Assembly: GCA_903813345.2 (NCBI GenBank)
Contig: CAIIXF020000003.1
Span: forward strand, 18,800,931-18,864,930
DNA from: Owenia fusiformis
Lineage: Eukaryota > Annelida > Polychaeta > Sabellida > Oweniidae
Length of the DNA stretch: 64,000 bases
Direction of reading: 5' to 3'
Shown: one piece after another, positions 23,501 to 31,744 of the stretch
How positions within the stretch are numbered: position 1 is the stretch's first letter
Layout of the letters: the number at the start of each line of letters is the position of its first letter
The notes under the pieces: generated by a model
The model's database searches: none
Seen by the model: only the letters and a program-made list of their open reading frames with translations
Told to the model about the DNA's origin: nothing
Translations under genes and position numbers: made by a program

Positions 23501-25079
23501 ATTATTTGATGCCATTGAGTTCCCTGGAATGTAAACTATCCTATACTAGCTTCACTGGCCTTTACTCCAATCTAATATACAGTAAAATAGAATATGATGC
23601 AATGCAAGGTAATGCAATACTATAAAATGCGATGCAGTGTAGTTATTTTATGCCATTGAGTTCCCTGGAATGTAAACAAGCCTATACTAGCTTCACTGGC
23701 CTTTACTCCGATCTAATATACAGTAAAATAGAATATGATGCAATGCAAGGTAATGCAATATTATAAAATGCGATGCGATATAATTATTTGATGCCATTGA
23801 GTTCACTGGAATGTAAACAAGCCTATACTAGCTTCACTGGCCCTTGCTCCGATCTAATATACAGTAAAATAGAATATGATGCAATGCAAGGTAATGGCAT
23901 GCAATACTATAAAAATGCGATGCAATGTAGTTATTTTATGCCATTGAGTTCCCTGGAATGTAAACAAGACTACGATACGAGATACGCTTTGCTGGCCTTT
24001 ACTCCAATCAAATACAGTAAAATAGAATATGATGCGATGTAAGGCTATAATGCAATACTACAAAATGTGATGCAATGTAGAACAATACGAGAATAAACAA
24101 ATAAAAGCAAATTAAAATGAAACCAATATTCTATTGCAAAATGTGTGAGCTTTTGGGGATACATTTTTTCGGTCGAGGAATTTTGGTGATAAATTGATTG
24201 TTGCGTGACATTACTTTTAATTCAACAAAACATCAAATTGTGACCTGTAAATAAATGCATCACCTGATATTCTTTCCCATGTATCTGACGGAAATAAAAC
24301 CCCTCTGATAGCACTGACTGCCCGCCATTTGACACAATATAGCGGTCTTCAAGTTCGCCATCTTCTGGGGCTTTATAGTTTAACGATACTGTAAATCCAT
24401 TGTCGCATTTGTTGATGTTTCCCAAGCAGACATGAGGATACGATCCAAGGTCAATATAATGCGTGATTTCATCATTTGTTTCGGAGCCATCTTGTATCGG
24501 CCATGAGACTTTTTCATTTCCAGCTTTTATATCTGGAAGTAAAGAGGATTGTTCCATTGGCTTTCTAGCGAGAGTTCAAACCGTGGAAATATTTAGATTA
24601 TTTTAAATTTCACCATTTATAAAAGTCCAAAGGGAAGTGGTCTTTATAAATAAAAAAACGAGTTAAAACTGAACAAGATACAAAGTTAGAGCAAACATAA
24701 AAACACATAAAAAGCAATGGATCATACCCAACTGGTGATATATTTGTTCTTGCTAAAGCTAGAATTGTCATCAGACATTGACCAAGAGTATGACATCACA
24801 GATGATAATAATACACAAAATTGTTATATAATTTTATAACAGATCAACTTTATGTTTGTGAATTTTTATAAATTGTTCTTTTCTCTGTTGAAGTAATGGT
24901 ATCTGCAAAAAAATTAATAAAAAAACTCCAAGTAGCCTAGTCCTTTTACTCAAATGAACATAAAATACTAATATCTTTGTTTACTTATTTAAATCAAAAT
25001 AATAATATTGATTACCTGTGCATTTAGTGTAATTAAGAACAGCAACAACATACAGGTACAGTATTATGTACCTATTCAT
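8508..25079 (-). CDS. Polycystin-1-like receptor: SP-LamG-Cys module-5xPKD-REJ-GPS-TM-PLAT (3' incomplete)
   Basis: Seventeen phase-consistent exons, 5' to 3' on the minus strand: 25016-25079, 24264-24532, 23318-23452, 22722-22899, 18242-21360, 17736-17900, 17375-17465, 15318-15469, 14722-14951, 14072-14223, 12828-12919, 12162-12309, 11784-11932, 11191-11374, 9772-9887, 9222-9452, 8508-8678; 1882 codons so far. Signal peptide MNRYIILYLYVVAVLNYTKC; LamG about residues 22-215 (WHQITWTWNETNGLIVYING); a Cys-rich module like WSC (YPQACLDRC...QCAC); PKD repeats with their GD turns near residues 338, 426, 600, 694 and 788; REJ about 965-1240; helical GAIN-type exons; GPS motif THCLCNHLTNF with the usual cleavage position between His-Leu and Thr; TM1 FSTVVSILILYILGLIWC; then PLAT (HYHYQMTVFTGIKKHSTT). 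Known relatives are large receptor-channel proteins of cilia and sperm. A mucin-like insert with RRKRS lies inside PKD5. PLAT ends half-way; later exons are not found. Confidence 0.85.
9968..10580. mobile_element. TTAA-flanked foldback MITE inserted in a minisatellite unit
   Basis: TTAA at 9964-9967 and 10581-10584 flank ends AGGAATATTCCTTGCCA (left) and its exact reverse complement (right). The arms pair for about 200 bases (shared words CATATGGTAGCTAT / ATAGCTACCATAT, AGCTGCCATCTTTTAA / TTAAAAGATGGCAGCT, GAAGTGATGTCATC / GATGACATCACTTC). Non-coding, 613 bases. Left flank TGTCAACTATATAAGCACCCCTCCCC plus right flank GGTTATACAG rebuild one unit of the neighbouring 41-bp repeat. The TTAA target suggests a piggyBac-type mobiliser. 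Confidence 0.8.
10583..10967 (+). repeat. 41-bp minisatellite, nine full copies plus a partial tenth
   Basis: Unit starts AAGGTTATACAGATGTCAAC and continues TATATAAGCACCCCTCCCCTT. Copies start at 10583, 10624, 10665 and every 41 bases to 10911, with a partial at 10952. Copies are nearly identical: the first has TATATAATC and the ninth TATATGAGC. Part of a further unit lies left of the MITE at 9939-9967. Each unit carries a TATATAAG box and a CACCCCTCCCC box. It lies in the intron before the GPS exon of the polycystin gene. Confidence 0.95.
11433..11540 (-). repeat. Decayed tandem copy of the polycystin exon at 11191-11374 (5' half plus acceptor)
   Basis: Bases 11433-11540 repeat 11311-11418 with an offset of about 122: both have TTGGTRTTACAGTRGAGTAGTC on the plus strand, then CAAARTATGTCTC and the acceptor CTTTAAAG. 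The copy lies in the intron upstream of the real exon. It has a small deletion and reads into a stop after three codons (GTC TAT TTA TAG), so it is a pseudo-exon. Confidence 0.8.
13062..13959. mobile_element. Possible DNA transposon remnant with TGACRCGTCGCAAAAAG ends
   Basis: TGACGTGTCGCAAAAAGGTGGCGC on the left matches the reverse complement of the right end (TGACACGTCGCAAAAAGTTCGCGC). About 900 bases between, no convincing coding frame; target duplication not clear. It fills most of the polycystin intron between the exons at 12828 and 14072. Confidence 0.45.
15890..17065 (+). CDS. Galactose 3-O-sulfotransferase-like protein, intronless, nested antisense
   Basis: A 391-residue type II membrane protein, the usual size for GAL3ST (galactosylceramide / galactose-3-O-sulfotransferase) enzymes of the Golgi, which move sulfate from PAPS to the 3-OH of galactose. 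Residues 6-24 form the signal anchor. The 5'-phosphosulfate loop is residues 71-90 (VFTKVAKCGGSTIANIFLRY, Lys74/Lys77 with GGST), and the 3'-phosphate site is residues 146-160 (IGVMREPLHHLKSYY) with Arg150 and Ser158. Later Cys residues and NFT/NYT/NKT glycosylation sites suit a luminal domain. The start at 15890 is the first in-frame Met and sits just before the anchor. AATAAA at 17251 is a plausible poly(A) signal. The whole gene lies inside the polycystin intron 15470-17374 on the opposite strand and has no introns, which suggests origin by retroposition or an already intronless ancestor. The exact acceptor sugar is not predictable. Confidence 0.88.
   Translation: MEHKKVYLVFAIVFNLTCIFVYYHVSTIAELASEMKIRKSQQALSNKLNPNIRPHPSNPAGMKCHPVENLVFTKVAKCGGSTIANIFLRYGETHNFTFLLPKPGSALITKEDLYEHMDEEINMIVHHANFDERLMKRIMPEDTVYIGVMREPLHHLKSYYNYHNYGNIKTKPSLAEFEENPWKYRKEMGNLVNQQSGWYGWETKITMDDKMAWKFVEKIYKKFDFILITDHMKESLILLKDILCWTLDDMLFVSHKVATESAALKGMITTELDKSSLDHTPNKALAERNLRQFSKVDYDMFDFFNYTLWEKIRSKGDAFQQTLKEFDERLLDLQRTCKQTKESLTFTLKYCKMIIHESSSSPDYRCHRMLLAPNWYSQYILHPKQNKTNNH
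22190..22520. mobile_element. Palindrome-bearing repeat, copy 1 (related copy at 63059)
   Basis: Contains the inverted pair 22434-22500: GGGCAAAATAGTGAAATAGT...AATATTTCACTATATTGCCC around a GC-rich loop (GGGTCTGCGGCCC). Flanking words TAATGACATTATCCGCCCGG and GACGTTATTGTACTATTA recur around the copy at the right edge of the window in a similar order. Lies in the polycystin intron between the LamG and PKD exons. Confidence 0.6.
23389..24080 (-). repeat. Tandem array of LamG-exon fragments (real exon plus about four decayed copies)
   Basis: Starting in the real LamG exon (23318-23452), the segment covering its 5' half, its splice acceptor and about 60 bases of intron is repeated about every 140 bases at roughly 23508, 23647, 23790 and 23938. 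Minus-strand translation of a copy reads IGVKASEASIGLFTFQGTQW, against IGVTKASKEWLVEFTFQGAQW in the exon. The copy at 23647 is still open in the part compared and has an acceptor-like ATATTAG; the copies at 23508, 23790 and 23938 carry in-frame stops. The intron part (AATATGATGCAATGCAAGGT) is shared between copies. Confidence 0.9.
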
Positions 25080-25125
25080 TGTTGAGTTCCGATCCTTCTG
25101 TCTTCTTATTTATTACTGATTAAAG

Positions 25126-25133
25126 TATATATA
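25126..25133 (-). promoter_or_regulatory. TATA-like box of the polycystin-like gene
   Basis: TATATATA lies about 47 bases upstream of the start codon at 25079 on the minus strand, which would place transcription start close to the ATG. Positional inference only. Confidence 0.3.
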
Positions 25134-26093
25134 CAGTAGGAGAATCTTGAAAAATGGGGGGGGGAGTTCTCAAAAGCGATAAACCGAAACCGATAAATTA
25201 CGCCTCTCGCCTGGGGCCAGGTTCGTGCCTGATTTGTATTTCCAATAAAGAAGTTTTTAAGCGATGTTACTTAGTGATCGAACATCAAATCAAGCGAATC
25301 ATAACAATATTGAATTCTGACGAAATTCAAAAAGAAGACCTTCAAATAATTATTGACACTGTCCCCATTTTGAACAACTAACCTTGAATAATGCCCATAT
25401 AATATCATAACGTATTAGTATCTTATGAAGGTTTAGGAGATATTGGTTATTCTTGCAAACAATTGCAGATTTCTGGCTAATTGCATTAGAAATCTTTATT
25501 AATTATTTATCTTCAATTTCGTGTCTTTTAATCATAATACAATGTTGTATTTCTATACTTTTATACTGACATTGATGTTTTATGACCATTAAAGTTCAGG
25601 TCAGAAAATCACTATTGCGATCTGAGGATCGGATCAATCAACACGAGGCAAAATGTAATTGTTTTAGTTTTGGGATGGGGGTAAAATCTCATTTCGTTTT
25701 GTGCAAAAATGATGTAGACGAAATTGCAAATTTTTCCACATCATGTGTATTAATCTCACTTACAATCAATGTTTTATTTGTCTAAATATTTTAATCTACA
25801 GTACAACTTCAAAAAGCGATTCAGCCTGAACACTCATCAAATCTTTTTATCACAGTTGGAGGTGAGAAATTGAAAAGCCCGATAGAAACTGTAATAACAC
25901 ATATAAACTAGCATTGAGACAATGGAATCTATATATTTTCTTGAATTTTTTATTGATTGCTCTGAAATGCAACATTTTATGAAATATTTGAAACTACGTC
26001 ATGAACCTGCAGTAAACCTGCAGAACATGATATCCATGTTGACGGGGATTCGAGCTCGCAAGCCATACATTGACCTTGACCGGGCACCTTGCC
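25134..26093. other. Divergent intergenic region between polycystin and DUF4476-like genes
   Basis: Head-to-head spacer of about 1.1 kb. Contains short G run (25156) and open frames without recognisable content. An open frame 25922-26185 ends with TGA overlapping the downstream ATG (ATGA), but the promoter motif at 26094 suggests most of it is not transcribed. Confidence 0.4.
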
Positions 26094-26101
26094 ACTTCCG
26101 G
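26094..26101 (+). promoter_or_regulatory. ETS-type site (ACTTCCGG) near the DUF4476-like gene start
   Basis: ACTTCCGG is the core ETS-family binding word frequent in TATA-less animal promoters. It lies 81 bases before the start codon at 26182. Function inferred from position. Confidence 0.35.
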
Positions 26102-26181
26102 TTTACGTTGTCAAGAAAAACAAATCGAAAAACTTTAAATTTGTTCTTACATTTTCTGGAAAATACACTTACTTCAACAAT

Positions 26182-29100
26182 ATGACGAAACTACAGATGG
26201 ATCCTCAGCAATTTGAAAGATTGTTGGCACAGATAAATCAGGTATGAGCGGCATTGGAGCTTCGATTTACGTAGAATTAGTAGTTAGAGAAGCATTGTTA
26301 TTCAATGCATTGAATTATATCTGATATTATATTCAATCGTCATAATTCAGTGTAGTTTTGTTATTGGTTATAGCCTACTTGTATTGAAAAGTTTCGGATG
26401 AAAATAAGCTGGATTGATGGACATTTTGATATAGAAAAATCAACCCCACAGATGGGAGTACAGTGCTCACCATAAATAAATGACACCTGTTTCCCAAAGT
26501 TAGGATTTCCCATGTTAAAAAGAAGAGAATTTTCAAGAGGCTATACATCAGTGGATGAAAGTATACAAAATGTAAAATACACAAAACTTAAGGGATGTGT
26601 ATCTAGACATTATTGGAAAGTATGAAGTCTCAAATCGCCATGGTCTGGAAATGGTGATAGAAAATCCAGGTGTCATTTATTTATGGTGAGCACGTATTAT
26701 TATCACACATGTAGTTGTAAGAGTATGATGAACCTGACATACATTTGCAAATTTGTGTCCTTTGTCATCACACCCTTTATATGGGAGTATACCCTAAAGT
26801 TGAATGCTGTTTAATATTTACTATTTCAGCAAACAGATTCCTGTGAAGGAAAACTTGGTATACTGTTCACCTCAAAGGGTTACTTCAGCGCTGAACAAGC
26901 CAGTCGTATTATCTTCGCCATTCCTTACCCAGCAGATAAAGTTCGGGCAATACAGATGTTAGAACCAGTAAGTAGTATTCATAATGTACATTAATATACC
27001 TAGTCTTGCAAAAGGACCATGTACCCCTCCCCCCCCCCCTATTTCCTCCTCAACCATGTTAAGACATGTTCCTGTAAGAGAGAAACAAGAGAGGGAATAT
27101 TATACCATATTCTCTCTCATGAGCACATAGTTCCAATGAGCACATATGTCCACTTTATTTAAACATTGATAAACTTGTACCAAATATGGTCTGATTTAAA
27201 AAAAAATTGAATTTAGACCTGGGTTGAATCTACAAATGACAGAAGTAATTCACCTCAATTAAATGTTAAAGTGCCAAATTCAAGTTACTGGTTACTGTTC
27301 GGTTATGACTGTCTGAGTCTGAATAAATGTAATACATGATGTATTTAAAAGAAAATTGTCTGATTCAAAACATCATCCTGTTATCACATTTCCTTGCATT
27401 TCCATAAAATGAATTACATGTTCACTATAGATATAATTTTGTAACAGCATTCACTTCGCCCTGGTGTAGCTATGTTTTGATCTAAATATTGTGTTTTTCA
27501 GAGGTTGATTCGTATGACCTGTCATGAAGCTAGAGATATAATTAGTGCAGTAAGCGTCCATAATGACAAACTAATAGCCTTAGATTGTATTAAAAGGTAT
27601 GATATTTCAAAAACATATAACATCCATATTATACAGTTGTTTCCTTCATTGATATATTTTAATAATAAAAAGATTTTCTAAATAAACAGCACTAGAAAGA
27701 TGTTAATATTGTTTAAATTGATTGAAAGATGGCAGCACAATCAAGTGTATATTTTTTCTGGACAAACAGCATTGTCATTTTTCTATCCATACAATAATTC
27801 AAACCTTCTTTGAACATTAGTACATGTAGCACACAGGAAATTGGGTGCAGACTATGATCTCTGATTAAATATTAAAGTGCAAAACTAGTTTTTGTTGGAA
27901 CTAGTTAAAATAAAATTTCTACTGATCTGTCAGTTGTACAGTCATATTTATTTGTTCCGATTTTCATTTTTCATCTTGTTTGGTATATTTATTTTCAAAT
28001 TCAATTTACTTGCAGAGTGTTGATGGATTGTGACTCCAGAGATGGGAGAGAATATCTACTTTCAGCATTCCCATTTGAAGGCGACAAGCTGAGGGCATTA
28101 AGTATAATACATACAGTAAGTGTAGGGCATTAAAGTGCCCGATAAACTATAAAATGCGCATGCGTCCAGGTGTTGATAAACTATAAATAGCGAAAACCCA
28201 GGGTTTGTCACCACAAGGTAAGCCAGGACGTGTTGAGAGAACAGCTAGTGTTGATATTGAATTTACATGTAGCCAGATAAGTTTCCTTATTGAAATTACA
28301 TATGGTTATTAGCAATACTTTGTAGGTGCTAAATAATAAAATATTTAGAGTATATATGAGAGAAATTGGTCATTTCGAACCTGTTGAAAAGTTTGTGACT
28401 CTCGGCTACACCGGGGAATTTACTTCCATGAGTACACACATAAATGTGGGGTCCCCCAAGAAGTACGCGACAAGGTGACCTGGCATCAAATGTGCGACTA
28501 AATGCTACTATCGAGAAGATAAAATAACGAATACGACAATAAGTTATTGCATGTGACAATTCCGAGCCTTCATCTCACTGAAGTATTTTGAAGTAAAAAT
28601 AGGATTTTTGTTTTGATACATGGATTCAGATGAACGTAACTTTATTCTGACAACTAATCAAAACTGAACAAAATTGATTGTACGTAACAGACAATTTATT
28701 GTTTTACAATGTTTTGATTGGCTAAACAAATGAAACCAACATATTATGACATGTAATATGACAATTTTGAAATGTAAAATTTAAAAGTGACAAACACAAC
28801 CTCCCTATCCACTCTTTGGGAGCCCTAGTAAATTAGTAATATGTACATGCAGCAGTGGTAGTGTACAGCTTATTATCACACTACGCTTTGTATTCTAAAG
28901 CATGTTGTTTGTAATAACACTGTTCACTCAACGTATGTTTTGTGTGTGGGCAGTCAACGATAATCATTGTTTTATCCCGGTTATATGACCTCGGCAATTA
29001 TAACAGAACCGTACTAAACGAAAAAACGCAAATAAGAGAAAGCTTTCACACACATATAAAAAATGAACTAGTCTAATCCGCCAGTATAAACTCTGTGCTA

Positions 29101-30105
29101 TACGTAGCCGGGTCAGGCGGACACTTTAAGCACTAGGGGCATTAATAATACATACAGTAAGTGTAGGGCATTAAGCACTGGGGGCATTATGCATAATACA
29201 TACAGTATGTGTAGGGCATAAAATACAATACATGTACATACAGAAAGTGTAGGGAATTGAGCATTAGGGACATTAAGCATAATACATACATAACAACAGG
29301 TTAAGGACATTGAGCATAATACACAGTAAATGAAGGTCATTAAGCATTTTGAAAGTAATGCAAGTATTGCAGATATTGCATATTAATTATAATTTCTTTG
29401 TTACATCAAATGCTGCAAATGGTTATTTCCATGTATATTCATTTGTTGCAATTTTTTTCCAGGTTAGATCAGATGTTGCAGATAAAGTTCCAGCTGGTGG
29501 TCACCAAGGTTACGCTGCCCTTGGAGGTCTGTATACACAATGTAACCCCCTTGTACCACATCTCTATGGCGACCTTGACCACCAGGCAAGAATGAAAGCT
29601 GTAAGTTGATTTCATTATAATATGAGTCATTTTCTTTAAAAAGCCAATTGTACAAGCACTGTCTTATCTGTGACAGTATCGTATTTATCTATTTTCTTTT
29701 TCCACATTTTTAGATATAGCCTTAATTTCTAATGCTTATGTGATAGATAGATCCAGATCCAAGTAGATATGTTCATTAATCATTTATCATTACAATATAT
29801 CTGGGAGTGGAGGTTCAATATAGTGATGAATATAGGAAATTGAAATTTAATTTCAGGGTGGAGGTAAAATTGACATACCTGTTGGGGCAACTCCAGGAGT
29901 CATCCCTTCAATGTACACAGGACATCCCTCATATGCTTACCCTCAAGGAAGAACATTCTCAGAAGATAGACAATACCCTGGTAGCCCTACATTCCCTCCC
30001 TCTGCTGCAGGCATAACTGGGGCACCAACAGGAGCGCCACCTAGTGGATATTATAGTGGTGCCCCTGCACCGACTGGATTCCCTAACCTGGATAATGTCC
30101 ATTGA
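26182..30105 (+). CDS. DUF4476-like protein with Pro/Gly-rich tail, six exons
   Basis: Exons 26182-26241, 26830-26967, 27502-27596, 28016-28115, 29463-29600, 29857-30105 join in phase (0,0,2,0,0) to 259 residues. The N-terminal 145 residues consist of helical repeats of the type QFERLLAQI...KLGILFTSKGYFSAEQASRI and YLLSAFPFEGDKLRALSIIH; the alternation of 'F/K...L', 'YF...Q...I' and 'F-F--DKL--L' is what I know of DUF4476, a helical domain of unknown function. The next exon has GYAALGGLYTQCNPLVPHLY, and the tail is low-complexity Pro/Gly/Tyr (GAPTGAPPSGYYSGAPAPTG). No signal peptide or membrane segment, so probably cytosolic or nuclear. Exon 4's donor region is amplified in the following intron (29126-29345). 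Convergent with MCCC1. Gene structure is solid, domain name less so. Confidence 0.8.
26463..26693. mobile_element. Mariner-like MITE, 231 bp
   Basis: Perfect terminal inverted repeats of at least 27 bases: GTGCTCACCATAAATAAATG at the left and its reverse complement CATTTATTTATGGTGAGCAC at the right, with ACACCTG / CAGGTGT continuing inside. Non-coding; in intron 1 of the DUF4476-like gene. Confidence 0.85.
28134..29125. mobile_element. TTAA-flanked element, 992 bp, in intron 4 of the DUF4476-like gene
   Basis: TTAA at 28130-28133 and 29126-29129 flank ends AGTGCCCG and (reverse complement) AGTGTCCG. Joining the flanks gives GTAGGGCATTAAGCACTAGG, which matches an undisturbed neighbouring repeat unit at 29163-29190 (GTAGGGCATTAAGCACTGGG), so the empty site is directly visible. 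No coding frame recognised inside. Confidence 0.75.
29126..29345 (+). repeat. Degenerate minisatellite derived from exon 4 and its splice donor
   Basis: Repeats of GGGCATTAAGYATAATACAT followed by ACAGTAAGTGTA. The founder is the end of exon 4 and its donor at 28094-28125 (same words across ACA|GTAAGT). At least three copies keep a donor-like ACAGTAAGTG or ACAGTATGTG. Units vary in length and decay to the right. Confidence 0.8.
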
Positions 30106-31744
30106 AGTGTGAAATTTATCATTAAGTTGTACATACATGTGTAGGATATGTGTACATATTATATTGAAAATGTGAACGATACTTAAAAAGTACTGAAGTA
30201 ATGGAGTGAAAATGAGTGAGGATTGATTATAAGGAGATTTGTATTTATATTTTACAAGCAGTCTAAGGATCATGCTTCAAATTCTGAAATAATTGTAGCC
30301 TTTTGACTGCATTGTTTTAAAGTGTACATGTAATTTCTGCCATATAGAATGTGCCAAGATGAGTGAGACTGAAGATACAGTGAAAATCTCACTAAAAAAT
30401 GCAAAGGCCATATAATATACAATAATAATTTATCACCTAATGACCGATTAAATAAAAAATATGAGATTTAAATCAGAAATGCAGTGTCCTCTCAACCAAC
30501 ATACTATAACAGTCCTTGTTAATTGGATTTAAAGACTTCTATCAAATAATTGACTATAGATTTTCCACAGTTAATGCTGGGCATTAATGAGAATGATGTG
30601 ATATATTTTTATCCACAGTATTTTATGTGTTTCATACAAGTACAGAGTATAGGTTCATACTCTTTAAACAGTTAGTATGGCCAGCTGTTTTATTTACAAT
30701 AAAAGAATATATGCCAATAAACATATTTAAAAATTAATATGTCATGTTATGTTCATTGATAATAATATTGTTATATCATGGTTTGAGTGACATGTGAGCT
30801 TGGTTCTAGATTTATTCGTTTTCGTCTTTGATATGATTGCAATATTAGAAGCAGATTAATATGTTCGGATTTTAAACAGTTTCCTAATACACGTTTTCAG
30901 GTTTTGGACTTGCCTACAGAAAATGGAAAAAAATCCTCATGAAAATGGGAATCTAGGAAACATGGGAAACTAGTCAGATACAAGCGTAACTTCAAAAAAT
31001 GGAAACACATTAACTTTTGATCAGATGTACAGAAATAACTTTATTCAGTAACTTATTATTTATTTTACATTGCATAACTGATGCCAGATGCTTCCAGACA
31101 ACCAACCCACATTTCCCTCCTGTCGCAAAAATGGTGGAATTCAGACTTTCTGATTTATATAAAATTACCTGGTCCATTTCAGTAAATTTTGTAACTTGCC
31201 TGCAGCGGGAAATGTGGGCCTGGAAGTGTCTTGCCCACAAATGACTATGCATCACATATTTATTTACTACATAATTTAATCTGACATACAATGATTACAT
31301 AATATTTTCTCTCACACAATACACAAAGTACACCGTACATTGTTTTAAAGATTCATAAGGGATGGTGTAGAAATGTCAAAGATGTGGGATGATGCAATTT
31401 ATTTTGTAACATAAGGTGGATGGCACACATAATCTTGCTATATCATAAAAAGCCTTGAAAACTATAGAAATTGTAAAAAAACATTTCAATAAATGGGAGG
31501 GATTTAGACTATATAAGTAAACTTAATTCTGTTGACATTTGTACACCACCCCTTATACACTGTATACAGTCAATCATTATAGCTTTTAGCTGCCAATTTA
31601 TGTGCATTTGTTTGTGCATTTCAACATGCATGTTTTCAAAGTAGAAAGAACAGTCCAAAGTAGAATGTCTTTCCCCTACAACTCGCTAGCTTTGATCTTT
31701 CGTGATAAGAATATGATGTCGTAATATAGATGTCATGGTATTGT
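30106..31744. other. Convergent 3' region between DUF4476-like gene and MCCC1
   Basis: 3' UTR-like sequence. AATAAA at 30698-30703 on the plus strand can end the DUF4476-like transcript, and TTTATT at 31398-31403 (AATAAA on the minus strand) lies about 345 bases after the MCCC1 stop. No further gene seen. Confidence 0.5.

Noticed and set aside
25922-26185. 87-codon frame whose stop overlaps the DUF4476-like ATG (ATGA), as a regulatory upstream ORF
   Set aside because: The likely promoter motif is inside it (26094), so most of the frame is probably untranscribed; no homology.
29113-29340. Minus-strand Cys/Leu-rich frame resembling a membrane peptide
   Set aside because: Translation of the exon 4-derived minisatellite in the antisense direction.
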